Notes: generated from the letters alone by a model not told the origin. A DNA stretch of 64,000 nt from Prochlorococcus sp. AG-436-M02 (GCA_003212515.1 QCPL01000001.1:119001-183000), one strand, 5' to 3'. Shown: positions 10,268 through 19,793, counted from the stretch's first letter. Made by a program: numbers and translations.

Positions 10268-10717
10268 TTAAGGCATTTGTAATTCTGAAATATGGCTAAG
10301 ATTTGGACCTTCTCTTAGCCACTGTTCAAGGAGAAGAGCCGCAACTGCACTGTCAAGCTTCCCCGTTCGATCGTTTTGAAGATTGTACCTTTGCCCAGCC
10401 TCCCAGCTGCTACTGTGTTCATTCACCCAAGCTAATGGTAAATCAAGCTTAATTGCCATTTTTATTCCATATTCTTGGCAATGCTTTGCCTGAATGGTGA
10501 ATTTGCCATTCTCATCTAGTGGTAATCCGACAATTAAACCATTAACTTTTCTGTATAGACAATGTGATTCTATAGTTTCTAAATCTTTGTGAAAAGACTT
10601 CCTTTTAATTGCTGGCAACTTAGTAATCGTTATCCCTAAAGGGTCACATCCTGCTAATCCGATTCTTTTATGTCCGAGATCCATACTCAGAACGGAAGTT
10701 GGTTTTGGCTTAATCAA
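10268..10717 (-). CDS. ruvX: Putative pre-16S rRNA nuclease / Holliday-junction resolvase-like YqgF
   Basis: RNase H-fold nuclease of 149 residues. The strand [12 protein letters not shown] carries the first catalytic aspartate (Asp13), GLPLDENG is the second conserved loop, and the C-terminal helix [15 protein letters not shown] contributes the last acid. The usual DERxT motif is replaced by NEHSSS, which keeps the acidic residue. The family matures the 16S rRNA 5' end. It is 22 bp downstream of the GNAT-like gene and upstream of DUF3727 on the same strand. Confidence 0.9.
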   Translation of the reverse strand: MIKPKPTSVLSMDLGHKRIGLAGCDPLGITITKLPAIKRKSFHKDLETIESHCLYRKVNGLIVGLPLDENGKFTIQAKHCQEYGIKMAIKLDLPLAWVNEHSSSWEAGQRYNLQNDRTGKLDSAVAALLLEQWLREGPNLSHISELQMP

Positions 10718-10739
10718 TTTTATAAAGAATATGAGCGAA

Positions 10740-11798
10740 TTATGGAGATGGTATGGGAATATTGGGCGGACTTAAATTGTTAAGCATAGTGTCAAGTGTT
10801 TTATTTTTTGATAGTGAGAATCTAGTTTCAGACTTTTTTAAGGAGCTTTTACCTAGAAGTATTTTTTGATTAAGCTGTTCCAATCCGATATTTTTAAATA
10901 GTTTCTTTAACTCTAAATCGTTGTTGTCACACTCTATAGTAAAAGATTGATTATCTAAAATAATATCCTTAATGACTTGGGGGAAAATATGTTCTAATCG
11001 TTCATCCCAAATTACATCTCGAATGATTTTAAGTGTATCATGTTCCTCAAAAAAATTTTCTTGTACTAGGGCTGCTATAGCGGTTGAATTTTGAGGTTGG
11101 CGACTGTAAATTATTCCGGTAATTTTGCTGCTTAGGTCAATAAAATCTGAGGACTTTCGATCTATTATAGACCTTAATTGAATAGTCTCTCCAGCCTTTT
11201 CTATTCTATAAATCTCTTCGCAGTTTTCTTTCGATATTTTTTCGAATGAAAAATTTAATTTTTTACTTCCTGATTTCAAGGAAGAGATTCTTTCTGAATT
11301 ACTTTTACTTATTGACCAATTACTAATAATTTTAAGAGACCTAAAGCCTAGTTCCTTTGCTATTGAGAGTTCATCAATAGTATTTGATGGATATTTAAGC
11401 ACCCAATTAATAATGCTATTCTTATTAATTTCGATTGAATACTTTAAAAGCTTTAACTTGACATCTCTTAAGGTATTGTGTTTTGGTAGATTGAAAATTT
11501 GTGGGAAAGAAATTGACCAACAAGTCCCTCTTTTATTGTTAGGCTTAATTATTATAGAGGCAATTAATACCGAGCCTTCTGTAGCTACTAAGCATATAGG
11601 CTGCCTTCTTGAAATTAGGCTTGAGAGAGCTTCTTCGACTTTCGCTATCCAGCTCCTAAGGAGAAGCAAATGCAGATTTCTAAAAGGCGCTACTTGTCCT
11701 TTTATGCCAAGAAAATAAAGATGTTCAAGACCAAGACAGCCAACTCTTAAAGATTCTTTAGAGCCTTCTCTTAACAGCGGAATAAGGTCTTTGTTCAA
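10740..11798 (-). CDS. Conserved GNAT-like protein of unknown function
   Basis: 352 residues. The first half has a strand-helix pattern resembling an N-acetyltransferase fold, with a [18 protein letters not shown] strand pair and a later [10 protein letters not shown] segment typical of GNAT domain ends. A clean acetyl-CoA P-loop is not evident, so activity is uncertain. The second half is rich in Lys, Ile and Ser and shows no recognised domain. It is immediately upstream of ruvX (22 bp) and downstream of the CofE-like gene (36 bp). A cyanobacterial conserved protein without a known role is the safest call. Confidence 0.65.
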   Translation of the reverse strand: MNKDLIPLLREGSKESLRVGCLGLEHLYFLGIKGQVAPFRNLHLLLLRSWIAKVEEALSSLISRRQPICLVATEGSVLIASIIIKPNNKRGTCWSISFPQIFNLPKHNTLRDVKLKLLKYSIEINKNSIINWVLKYPSNTIDELSIAKELGFRSLKIISNWSISKSNSERISSLKSGSKKLNFSFEKISKENCEEIYRIEKAGETIQLRSIIDRKSSDFIDLSSKITGIIYSRQPQNSTAIAALVQENFFEEHDTLKIIRDVIWDERLEHIFPQVIKDIILDNQSFTIECDNNDLELKKLFKNIGLEQLNQKILLGKSSLKKSETRFSLSKNKTLDTMLNNLSPPNIPIPSP

Positions 11799-11834
11799 TT
11801 TCTTTCTAAAGCTTGCAACCTTTTTTTAATTATA

Positions 11835-12986
11835 TTAGCTAGGTCTAATTATAACTATAGGAGTTTGTTCATCTGAATTACCAGCAGGATTAGATCGCAA
11901 TGCATTATGAATTAATTTTTCATCAGCACCTTTAGTAGATCCGAGTATTTTTACTTTACCAAGATCATTAACATCAACTACGGCAAGATGCACACCAAGT
12001 TGTTTAGACGCAATTTCACAAAACCCTTTGACGTTTTTAGGACCAAGTACTATTAATTGATCATAAGGGTAAGTAGTACCTGTTATGTCATCAATAAGTC
12101 TGGCTTGCTCTCCTGCAAGTCTATAAAAAATACCTTTTATATTAAACATTTTAAAGAAAGAACCTATTGTCCAGGCAAATAAAACTCTAAAAGCCCCTGC
12201 CTCATTAATAAGAGTTTGCATTCCACATGCCGTTGCTAAACTACTAGTAGGGTGAAAAAAATAACATAGTACCTTAGAAAGATTAGATGTTCGTATTACA
12301 CTTGGGTGTAGATATCTGCCTTGCATAATTGCTAAAGGTGTTTCTCCTATAGTTACTATATCTCCAGGTAATATATGTTCTGTTGTATACTTATTTATTA
12401 CACTAATTGGATCATCAAGTGTACCTAGTTTGTGAGTTTTTATTGGAATTACAATTTCAGGGTTATTACTATTATTAATCTTATTGATTTCTGATTTTGG
12501 AAATTTGAGAGGAGCTATAAATCCATCTCTACAGTTAATTCTTCCAAATGGGCCATAGTTCACCCAGAAAATATCTATCCATATATTACTAATCTGTTTA
12601 AGATAGTTTGAATCTTTTTGCTCTTCTAAGGTCAAACTATATTGAATAATTGTTGAGGATTTAGATTTTATTATAAAAGCTTGCCAGTAACCATCTCCTC
12701 TTTTAGGAAGGTCTACTTGCATTGGAGTTAATTTGGACCTGATTTGTATATCATTTGTTCTTCCATCACTAAGCAGGACTGGCTTTATTTTGAACTCTGG
12801 TATCATAACCTCCATCCTACTATGTTGATTAGTTATTTCGATTATGATTTCTAATGCTATAGATGATGAGTGTCTACTTATATTTAAGGACTTAGGCTCT
12901 AAAAGAAGAGGAGAGTTCCTGAGTGTTAATTTTAAAAAGAATATATATATTAATATATATATAAATAGTAATGTGATAAAAACCAT
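11835..12986 (-). CDS. CofE-like (F420-0:gamma-glutamyl ligase-type) membrane-anchored protein
   Basis: 383 residues with one N-terminal transmembrane anchor (about 2-20) and a C-terminal domain resembling coenzyme F420-0 gamma-glutamyl ligase, with GDIVTIGETPLAIMQGR and a later VVDVNDLG metal-site-like segment. Cyanobacteria of this type are not known to make F420, and no other F420 gene is present here. It may glutamylate another substrate or have lost the activity; this is inference. The extracytoplasmic-looking middle (about 40-190) is unassigned. It precedes the GNAT-like gene by 36 bp. Confidence 0.7.
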   Translation of the reverse strand: MVFITLLFIYILIYIFFLKLTLRNSPLLLEPKSLNISRHSSSIALEIIIEITNQHSRMEVMIPEFKIKPVLLSDGRTNDIQIRSKLTPMQVDLPKRGDGYWQAFIIKSKSSTIIQYSLTLEEQKDSNYLKQISNIWIDIFWVNYGPFGRINCRDGFIAPLKFPKSEINKINNSNNPEIVIPIKTHKLGTLDDPISVINKYTTEHILPGDIVTIGETPLAIMQGRYLHPSVIRTSNLSKVLCYFFHPTSSLATACGMQTLINEAGAFRVLFAWTIGSFFKMFNIKGIFYRLAGEQARLIDDITGTTYPYDQLIVLGPKNVKGFCEIASKQLGVHLAVVDVNDLGKVKILGSTKGADEKLIHNALRSNPAGNSDEQTPIVIIRPS

Positions 12987-13068
12987 AGTTTTATTTATCT
13001 TATTTAATAATTACATCATAACGTAATTCTTTGATATTTAACATAAGAGTATGTGTTTAAAATATCAC

Positions 13069-13623
13069 TCACCTTGGGTCGTTATAGCCATCTTTTGAAG
13101 CATCACTATTATATTCATTGAAGCTTTTTATAGAGATATTAAAATCAGGCTTTTTAAGTCCAGAAGATTTACTTATGGCTTCATTAATTGTTTCGATTGG
13201 TATTTGGCCTTCTTCATCAAGTAGGACATCTCCTTCTCCATTCAAAACAACAATTTGTGGAATGTTACCATGCCAATAATAAGCAGGATTGGTTCTATCA
13301 TTGGTTTCGATATGTTGTAATTCATCTGTTGTTAGTGGAATTATATCTATAGAGCTTGTCCAAAGTAGCTTAAGACCTGATATTACTGGGGCAAATTCCT
13401 TGCATACTGCACTATCGTCTAAATAATAAAAGATAACACTTGTTCTTTTATTTTTAAGTGAATCAGATATTGTTGATGCTGGAGGGACCAATGAACCATT
13501 GCCTGCATATATAGGAAAAATGTTACCATCAAAGCTATTAGTGTCTCTTGCTGCATTTAAGGGCTGAATTGTTGTAAATAACAAAAATATCAGGACTATG
13601 AATGATGTAAAGATGCTTTTCAT
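13069..13623 (-). CDS. Secreted thioredoxin-fold protein, photosystem I accumulation factor-like
   Basis: 184 residues with a clear signal peptide (hydrophobic 5-20, cleavage near NAA-RD at about 25). The mature part follows a thioredoxin fold: a YYLDDSAVCKEFAP segment at the position of the CXXC motif but with one cysteine only, then a NIPQIVVLNGEG strand with the cis-proline. This matches what I remember of the cyanobacterial family named for photosystem I accumulation (Slr1796-like), acting at the lumen side of thylakoids. Family assignment is from memory and moderate. A redox-active CXXC pair is absent. Confidence 0.7.
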   Translation of the reverse strand: MKSIFTSFIVLIFLLFTTIQPLNAARDTNSFDGNIFPIYAGNGSLVPPASTISDSLKNKRTSVIFYYLDDSAVCKEFAPVISGLKLLWTSSIDIIPLTTDELQHIETNDRTNPAYYWHGNIPQIVVLNGEGDVLLDEEGQIPIETINEAISKSSGLKKPDFNISIKSFNEYNSDASKDGYNDPR

Positions 13624-13682
13624 TATTTATTTATCAATAAGATCAATATATTCGGAATAAATTGATTTGATAAATGATTTAT

Positions 13683-15311
13683 TCATCTTGAAATAGTTCT
13701 TCCCATTCCTTGAGCAATGCCTTTTCCAACAAGTCCTATAGCTCTGCCAAGAACATTAGTTAAAACTATTACCATTAAATCTCCAAAATATTTTAGAAGT
13801 GCCTGAAGTTGAGGAGCCAATGCGTCTCGGGCTTCAACCAAAAGAGTAATTTGCTTTTGCCACCAGCCTAATTGCTTTAAGTCATTATCCCTTGCTTCAC
13901 TAACTAATAATGTCTCTATCTTCCCATTATTTAATTTGAAAAGCTTGCGCTTACTTTCATATAATTGAATGGGATATTCAATCATATATTGCCATCTACG
14001 TTGACTATTAAGTTGGTTTCTAAGTCTTTCTAGCTCTCTGGTTGAAAAGAAATTCGGTCTTAAAAGGTACTCTCTTAATTCTGGCCAATCGGAGCATGCG
14101 CTAATTACTTCGGCAGTAAGTAATTCACTTGTGCGTAGGACCCAATTTACTATCAAGGTCTCTAATTTTATAAGTGCTCTAGGATCATCAGAAGTAAGTA
14201 AGGTCCCATCGACTAGAATGGGCTTCTCTAGAATTAATGAATCAAGAATTGTTGAAGGGTGTGGAAGCTCTTCATCTATTTCATCAAGGTCGATAATTTT
14301 CAATAATTTTTCTGAAACTGAAATCAGCTCACCTTGATTAGATAGTCTATTATAAGTACCGCAAAGCTCTCTTATAACTTGCTTCCTAAGCTCTTTTTCA
14401 AGGGAAATCCAATTTTCAATATAATTTTCTTCATTAACCTCTATTTCCTTAAGCCGTGTAAAAACATTATTTAGCTGATTTAATAATGTTGAAAGCAATA
14501 GTTTTTGACTATTTTCATGCAATGCTTGTATAGCAAATATTGTATCTGTATTATTTGAAATTCCTGAATCTATTAACTTCCTACTACGTAAATAAATCTC
14601 ATTCCATACGGCACTAGAATTTTTTTCAGAAATATTTATACTTGTTGAGTAGTGATTTTTCCTATTCAGAGTCATCTTCTCATTGGCAAGAAGTGAGATA
14701 TAAATAGGTCCCCATAGCCAAATTAGCAATGATTTGGCAGCAGCAACTTCTCTCCTTCTCCCGTTAATTGTAAGTAATGATAAAATATTCTTAGGTTTTA
14801 TATTCTTAATAGTATTAAGCCTTGTAATTTCTCTATTAATATTTTCAAGACTATTTGATAACAACCAACTTCCTAAACTGTAAGGTGATTTCCTTTTCTT
14901 ATTATCTTTCTCAAGTAAGTCATTAAGCCTAATAATTCTTCCTCCATTAATTAGTGTTCCTATAGCACTATTAAGTAAATGTATTTCTGGATCTTGAAGA
15001 ATTCCTTCGCATTCAAAGTTAAGGACTTGATATGGTTTGAGGGATAGCTTGGGGGGAAGTAAAAGAAGAATCGGCGCAGGCTGCCATATTTTCTTAAGAC
15101 GTATTATTTCGCTTTTTGTAGAGCTCTCCAAGTCTAAGCTATCTATTGACCAAATTATTAGGGAGGGATGTCTTGTTAAATCATTCTGGCTAAGAAAAAC
15201 TTTTAGATCATTATCTGATGATGTCAATTGAAGTGCAAGTGTTTCCCCAATTAGATCTGGTGCAATTAGCAGGATTTGTTTAGAAGCACCTTCAATCAAA
15301 ACGTTTCCCAA
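13683..15311 (-). CDS. DUF3685 / Ycf55-like protein with receiver-like N-terminus
   Basis: 542 residues. The first 110 or so resemble a response-regulator receiver fold, beginning KQILLIAPDLIGETLALQL, but I see no confident phosphoacceptor aspartate set. The rest is helical and charged and corresponds to the Ycf55-type DUF3685 family found in cyanobacteria and red algal plastids, without an established role. A glycine-rich C-terminal segment with hydrophobic stretch (about 505-535) could touch the membrane. It stands alone between hisA and the thioredoxin-fold gene on the minus strand. Confidence 0.8.
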   Translation of the reverse strand: MGNVLIEGASKQILLIAPDLIGETLALQLTSSDNDLKVFLSQNDLTRHPSLIIWSIDSLDLESSTKSEIIRLKKIWQPAPILLLLPPKLSLKPYQVLNFECEGILQDPEIHLLNSAIGTLINGGRIIRLNDLLEKDNKKRKSPYSLGSWLLSNSLENINREITRLNTIKNIKPKNILSLLTINGRRREVAAAKSLLIWLWGPIYISLLANEKMTLNRKNHYSTSINISEKNSSAVWNEIYLRSRKLIDSGISNNTDTIFAIQALHENSQKLLLSTLLNQLNNVFTRLKEIEVNEENYIENWISLEKELRKQVIRELCGTYNRLSNQGELISVSEKLLKIIDLDEIDEELPHPSTILDSLILEKPILVDGTLLTSDDPRALIKLETLIVNWVLRTSELLTAEVISACSDWPELREYLLRPNFFSTRELERLRNQLNSQRRWQYMIEYPIQLYESKRKLFKLNNGKIETLLVSEARDNDLKQLGWWQKQITLLVEARDALAPQLQALLKYFGDLMVIVLTNVLGRAIGLVGKGIAQGMGRTISR

Positions 15312-15402
15312 AAAACACTTATATTAAGGCTAACTAATTTTTCTCCTGCCTTCCAGTCCTTGTATTGCTGAGATTGGATTTTTCTAATTTTAGATGATTC
15401 AA

Positions 15403-16173
15403 TTAACAGGTACTTTTGTTTTCTGAAGAAATATCGTGAATGTTTTGATTTTTGGCAACATGAATAGCTTCCGACAATTCTATTTTCCCATCATAAAGAG
15501 CTCTTCCAATGATTACCCCACAAATTCCATAACTCTCTAAAGGCAATATTGACAAAATATCTGAAATAGTTCCTATCCCGCCAGATGCTATTACAGGAAC
15601 CTCTGATGCTAATCCAATTTCTTTCAGGAAACTTAAATTAGGACCCTCTAATGTTCCATCTGTAGAGATATCTGTACTAATGATTGCGCTGATCCCTTTT
15701 GTTGAAAGGCTTTTAGCTAAATCGGAGGCTTTAACTTTACTTTGATTCACCCAACCTCTAGTAGCGACTCTTCCATCTTTAGCATCTATTCCTAAGATAA
15801 CTTTTCCTGGATAGTTTGAAGCAAGTTCATTAACTATAACTTGCTGTTCGATAGCAATAGTTCCCAGGATTATTTTGTCTATACCTAAATCAAGTAACTC
15901 TTCAGCTCTTTCTTTACTGCGAATTCCACCACCAACTTGAATAGGTATGGACAACTTTTTCTTAATAGCCTTAATAGTAGAATCATTTACAGGAGTTCCT
16001 GTCTTAGCTCCATCGAGATCTACCAAGTGTAGTCGAGTTGCACCCATACCTTCCCAAGTAAGGGCCTGTTTGATTGGGTCGCTACTAAATTCAGTAACAA
16101 GATTGTAATTGCCTTGATGAAGTCTTACGCATTTCCCATCTAGGAGATCGATAGCAGGAATGATTTCAATCAC
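15403..16173 (-). CDS. hisA: Phosphoribosylformimino-5-aminoimidazole carboxamide ribotide isomerase
   Basis: Fourth step of histidine biosynthesis, an Amadori rearrangement on a TIM barrel. It has 256 residues with IIPAIDLLDGKCVRL at the start (catalytic Asp8), VGGGIRS in the phosphate-binding strand, and DISTDGTLEGPN with the second catalytic aspartate. The last roughly 15 residues are a non-conserved tail. It is divergent from the CSP41-like gene with a 95-bp shared upstream region. No other his genes are adjacent, as is usual for cyanobacteria. Confidence 0.97.
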   Translation of the reverse strand: MIEIIPAIDLLDGKCVRLHQGNYNLVTEFSSDPIKQALTWEGMGATRLHLVDLDGAKTGTPVNDSTIKAIKKKLSIPIQVGGGIRSKERAEELLDLGIDKIILGTIAIEQQVIVNELASNYPGKVILGIDAKDGRVATRGWVNQSKVKASDLAKSLSTKGISAIISTDISTDGTLEGPNLSFLKEIGLASEVPVIASGGIGTISDILSILPLESYGICGVIIGRALYDGKIELSEAIHVAKNQNIHDISSENKSTC

Positions 16174-16268
16174 AAAGAATTTTCTATCTTCTTATATCCT
16201 GCATTGCAATGGTTTTGTTTGCAAAAGCACTTAACGCGCTTGAATGGATATGAATATGCTTTGAAACT

Positions 16269-17186
16269 GTGAAAACTCTTGTTTTGGGAGGCTCTCGCTT
16301 TGTAGGAAAAGCCTTGGTTGAGAAATTAATCAAAAAAGGTTTTGAACTAACACTTTTTACTAGAGGAAAGAATCCTCTCCCAAAGAACGTTCTTCATATT
16401 GAAGGTGACAGAAATACTGATGCAATAAATAAGCTAAAAGGCATGAAGTTTGACGTCATTATCGATAGTTCTGGAAGGAATTTAGATCAAACAAAAAAAA
16501 TAATTGATATTACTGGGCCACCTCTATATCGATTTCTATATGTTAGTTCTGCAGGTATTTATAAAGATTGTTTTACTTGGCCTTTAAAAGAAGGGGATGA
16601 AATTGATCAATATAGTAGACATATAGGAAAGGCTCATACAGAAGAATGGCTAAGATTATCTAAGATACCTTTTACCAGTTTTCGCCCAACATATATATAT
16701 GGACCTGGAAATTATAATCCAATAGAAGAATGGTTTTTTGACAGAATTACGAATAATCGCCCTATTCCATTGCCTTTAGACGGGAATACCATAACTCAAC
16801 TAGGTCATGTCAAAGACCTCGCCGAAGCTATGGCAATAAGTATTGAAAATGAGAATGCTATTAACAAGATTTATAATTGTTCAGGCAAGAATGGGATTAC
16901 CTTCAAAGGTCTTATTCAGGCTGCTTCAATTGTTTGTGGGAGGGATCCTGAAGAAGTTCATTTAGTTTCTTATGACCCTGCAGGAGTTGATAAAAAAGCA
17001 AGAAAAATTTTCCCACTTAGGATTAACCATTTCCTAACAGATATTTCCTTGATAGAGAAGGATTTGAATTGGAGCCCAAAATATACTCTGTTACAAGGAT
17101 TAGAAGATAGTTTTAGAAATGATTACCAAAGAAAATCTAACAGGGAGGTAGACTTTAGTTTGGATATAAATCTTATTGGGTTTTAA
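16269..17186 (+). CDS. NAD-dependent epimerase/dehydratase, CSP41-like
   Basis: Atypical short-chain dehydrogenase of 305 residues starting with GTG. The dinucleotide fold is LVLGGSRFVGKALVEKL, and the mid-protein has YVSSAGIYKD and FRPTYIYGPGN. It resembles the plastid stem-loop RNA-binding proteins CSP41, which derive from epimerases and process plastid RNA. In SDRs the Tyr-x3-Lys pair is the catalytic site; here the region is modified, so an RNA-related role is possible. Its 3' end overlaps the convergent pgsA gene by 14 bp. Confidence 0.82.
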   Translation: MKTLVLGGSRFVGKALVEKLIKKGFELTLFTRGKNPLPKNVLHIEGDRNTDAINKLKGMKFDVIIDSSGRNLDQTKKIIDITGPPLYRFLYVSSAGIYKDCFTWPLKEGDEIDQYSRHIGKAHTEEWLRLSKIPFTSFRPTYIYGPGNYNPIEEWFFDRITNNRPIPLPLDGNTITQLGHVKDLAEAMAISIENENAINKIYNCSGKNGITFKGLIQAASIVCGRDPEEVHLVSYDPAGVDKKARKIFPLRINHFLTDISLIEKDLNWSPKYTLLQGLEDSFRNDYQRKSNREVDFSLDINLIGF

Positions 17187-17712
17187 TATATTTTATTGCA
17201 GAGATTATTGAAATAATGATTGATGCCCAAAGAAGAAAATATCCAAGTTCATTAATTTGAAAAAATGTTTGATTAATCATTATTTCTTTAGGCCATAAAA
17301 TTAATAAAATACTTATAAATTGAAGCGAAGTTTTTAATTTTGCTACTGAAGATGCAGGGAGATCTTTTTGACTATTAGCTCTCCAGGCAGTAATAAAAAG
17401 CTCTCTGCTGATTAAAAACCATATAGCCCACAAGGGAAATATGCCAGATTTTGAAATCCAAAGAACTGGTGCCAGAATCATTATTTTATCTGCCAAAGGA
17501 TCAACTTTTGCTCCCCATGAAGAACCTCCGCCAGCTTTTCTTGCTAATACTCCATCAAGATAATCAGTAAATGCTCCTATAATTAGGACTAACCAAGCTA
17601 GGAACAAATTATTTTGAGAGAGTAAAATAATTAAGGGTAAGCCAAGAAGGAGTCTTAAAAGAGAAAGGAAATTTGCAAAATTCCTATAATTAATATTTTT
17701 TATTAGAGACAT
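17173..17712 (-). CDS. pgsA: CDP-diacylglycerol--glycerol-3-phosphate 3-phosphatidyltransferase
   Basis: Makes phosphatidylglycerophosphate, the precursor of phosphatidylglycerol, a lipid essential for thylakoids. The 179-residue membrane protein has the CDP-alcohol phosphotransferase signature DG-x2-AR-x8-G-x3-D-x3-D, seen as DGVLARKAGGGSSWGAKVDP followed by LAD. About four or five hydrophobic segments are present. Length is normal. It overlaps convergently with the CSP41-like gene, so read-through could give antisense RNA. Confidence 0.93.
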   Translation of the reverse strand: MSLIKNINYRNFANFLSLLRLLLGLPLIILLSQNNLFLAWLVLIIGAFTDYLDGVLARKAGGGSSWGAKVDPLADKIMILAPVLWISKSGIFPLWAIWFLISRELFITAWRANSQKDLPASSVAKLKTSLQFISILLILWPKEIMINQTFFQINELGYFLLWASIIISIISAIKYIKTQ

Positions 17713-17885
17713 ATTAATTACTTATATATAATTAAATTTATTATAACTGATTTGTGAGGAACGAACATTTAAACCAAACTCTCTTGAGTACTTAAGTAAG
17801 ATTAGTTTTACAATTCTATTGAATTCTAAATTTTATTATGCTTTTACGACTATAGTCTTATGTAAATTTATACTATGCTCGCAAA

Positions 17886-17966
17886 GTGACTTATTTCCTT
17901 CTATTTGCTTTAGCTGCGTCTCTTGTGTCAATGGTTTATATTGTACGTCGATTAGAGGAAAGCTAG
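17886..17966 (+). CDS. Candidate 26-residue single-span membrane peptide
   Basis: GTG-started ORF of 26 codons reading VTYFLLFALAASLVSMVYIV followed by RRLEES. It has one hydrophobic span ending in a basic then acidic tail, like the tiny subunits of cyanobacterial membrane complexes, but I do not recognise it as a known Psb, Psa, Pet or Ndh subunit. An in-frame stop at 17853-17855 limits the 5' end. It lies between pgsA (divergent) and the PPC-glutaredoxin gene. No strong ribosome-binding site is seen. Real gene status is uncertain. Confidence 0.42.
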   Translation: MTYFLLFALAASLVSMVYIVRRLEES

Positions 17967-18026
17967 CTCAATCGCCTATACTCATTGCTTGATTCTGTTT
18001 TAAATCATTTAGGATTCTCTTTCTCT

Positions 18027-18644
18027 ATGAAAACTATTAGTCTTAAATTAAGTAAAGGCTCGGATATTAAACTTTCTTTAGCTAATCTGTGTAAGAATTC
18101 TAATATAAATGGTTTTGTCTTAGGAGTTGTCGGAGATCTTTCATCTGCTAGATTTCAATGTCCTAATAAGAAAGAAAAGACATTTATAGAAGGACATCTA
18201 GAAATTATTACTTTAAATGGTTCATTAAGTCCAAATTTAGTTCATTTGCATCTCAGTATCTCAGATAATAATTGCCAGGTTTGGGGAGGACATTTAGAGA
18301 AGGGTTCCATCGTATTAAAAGGAGCAGATATTCTTATTGGTTCCTTTAGTAATGACAACTCTGAATTATTTATCGATGACAAATCTTTAGTTAGTAGTTC
18401 AAATCCTAGATTAGAAATAGCTACTTTACCTAATTGTCCTTGGTCAGCAAGAATTAAAAGGAGCTTGGAATCTAAAAAAATTGTATACAAGAATATTACT
18501 GTAAAAGATGATACTGTTTTCCATAAGATTAAGGGACTAAGCGGCAGTTCAATTTTCCCTCAGGTGTTTTTAAATGGTCAGTATATTGGAGGTTATACAG
18601 AATTTCTTTCACTTTATTCATCAGGTAAGCTATTAAGTCATTAA
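18027..18644 (+). CDS. PPC/DUF296 domain fused to a glutaredoxin-like domain
   Basis: I place the start at the ATG 18027, giving 205 residues, because MKTISLKLSKG is the usual opening of the PPC (DUF296) domain; an in-frame TTG at 17985 would add 14 residues. Residues 1-110 form the DUF296 domain, with the HLHLSISDNNCQVWGGH core typical of the family. After a short linker, residues 130-205 look like a glutaredoxin: LPNCPWSARIKRSLE carries a single cysteine (Cys137) where glutaredoxins have CPYC, followed by PQVFLNGQYIGGYTE. The role is unknown; a thiol or Fe-S-linked activity is inference. Confidence 0.8.
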   Translation: MKTISLKLSKGSDIKLSLANLCKNSNINGFVLGVVGDLSSARFQCPNKKEKTFIEGHLEIITLNGSLSPNLVHLHLSISDNNCQVWGGHLEKGSIVLKGADILIGSFSNDNSELFIDDKSLVSSSNPRLEIATLPNCPWSARIKRSLESKKIVYKNITVKDDTVFHKIKGLSGSSIFPQVFLNGQYIGGYTEFLSLYSSGKLLSH

Positions 18645-18656
18645 ATAAATATTAAT

Positions 18657-18887
18657 ATGGAATTAAATTCATTTCTAAAGAATTCGAAGAAATATTGGAG
18701 TTCTAAACCAATTTGGTGTCAGCCTTGGTCAATTATTTTAACGGGAGTCATAATTATCACTTTTGCATCATTTATTCTACCCTTCTTGTGGCTTAAAGTA
18801 TTAGTAATTGTTCTTATTTTTCTTTGGTGGTATTTATTTCTAATATTTGCCCCATCTTTTATTGAAGAAGATAATAACTTTAGCTAA
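18657..18887 (+). CDS. Small two-span membrane protein, DUF6737-like
   Basis: 76 residues with a conserved-looking KPIWCQPWSI motif before two hydrophobic helices (about 25-43 and 47-68) and a short acidic tail. This pattern matches a cyanobacterial small membrane family that I recall as DUF6737; no function is known. It lies 12 bp after the PPC-glutaredoxin gene and 6 bp before the GNAT gene, so all three are probably one transcript. Confidence 0.75.
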   Translation: MELNSFLKNSKKYWSSKPIWCQPWSIILTGVIIITFASFILPFLWLKVLVIVLIFLWWYLFLIFAPSFIEEDNNFS

Positions 18888-18893
18888 TGTTCA

Positions 18894-19781
18894 ATGTCTG
18901 ATTTATTTAATATAAGAGCATTAGAAGATAGTGATGTCAGTATGGTTACATATTGGGCTAGAAATGAAGGCTTTGCTCCTGGGATTGGAGATGTTTCTAT
19001 TTATAAAAATACTGACAAGCAAGGTCTATGGATTGGTTGTATTGATAAATTACCAATTGGTTGTATTGCAGGGGTCAAATATAACTCACTCTATGGATTT
19101 ATTGGATTATTCATTGTAGATAAATCCTATAGAGGAAATGGTTATGGTGTAAAACTTTGGAGTCATGTTATAGACAAGCTTGATGATGTCTGTTGCCTAG
19201 GTATTGAAGCAGCGCCTGATAGGATTTCTGATTACCAAAAATGGGGGTTTATATCTTCTTCTAAAACAACCAGGTGGATTTCAAATGGTAATCAAGTGAT
19301 TAATGTAGATTCTATTTCACCTGATTTAAATAATAAATATTCTCTTTTAGAAGGTAATCAGATTCCAAAAAATATTATTCAAAACTATGATGAAAATAAA
19401 GAAAATACTCCTAGACCACATTTTTTATCAGATTGGCTATCCCATAAATCTGGAACAGTACTCGCTATAGTCAATAACCATGGTTTATGCGTTGGGTTTA
19501 GTCGTATTAGGCCTTGCCTTTTTAGAAATGGAAATGGTTATAGGATTGGACCTTTAGTTGCTGATAGCCCAGTTCTTGCTTCTTTTTTAATTAAAAACCT
19601 GCAACTACGTTTCCCAGGATTCACCTTAATTGATTCTCCTGGACTTAATATATATGCAAATAAGTTACTTTTAGAATTGGGTTTTAAACCTATATCATAC
19701 ACGCTTAGAATGTATAAAGGGAAGCAACCAACTATTTCAATGAATGAGATATATGGTTTAGCATGTCTTGAACTAGGTTAG
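18894..19781 (+). CDS. GNAT-family N-acetyltransferase
   Basis: 295 residues. The acetyl-CoA binding core is seen as GLFIVDKSYRGNGYGVKLW (residues about 70-88), with the R/Q-x2-G-x-G/A pattern as RGNGYG. The C-terminal half (about 150-295) resembles the degenerate second acetyltransferase domain of YitH/HolE-type proteins (for example GLCVGFSRIRPC, then GPLVADSPVLASFL). It probably acetylates a small amine or amino acid; the substrate is not readable. It is last in a three-gene plus-strand unit. Confidence 0.85.
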   Translation: MSDLFNIRALEDSDVSMVTYWARNEGFAPGIGDVSIYKNTDKQGLWIGCIDKLPIGCIAGVKYNSLYGFIGLFIVDKSYRGNGYGVKLWSHVIDKLDDVCCLGIEAAPDRISDYQKWGFISSSKTTRWISNGNQVINVDSISPDLNNKYSLLEGNQIPKNIIQNYDENKENTPRPHFLSDWLSHKSGTVLAIVNNHGLCVGFSRIRPCLFRNGNGYRIGPLVADSPVLASFLIKNLQLRFPGFTLIDSPGLNIYANKLLLELGFKPISYTLRMYKGKQPTISMNEIYGLACLELG

Positions 19782-19793
19782 ATCACTTAGTTA

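Noticed and set aside
17985..18026. TTG start extending the PPC-glutaredoxin protein by 14 residues
   Set aside because: The PPC domain begins at the ATG 18027 and the extension is not conserved-looking.
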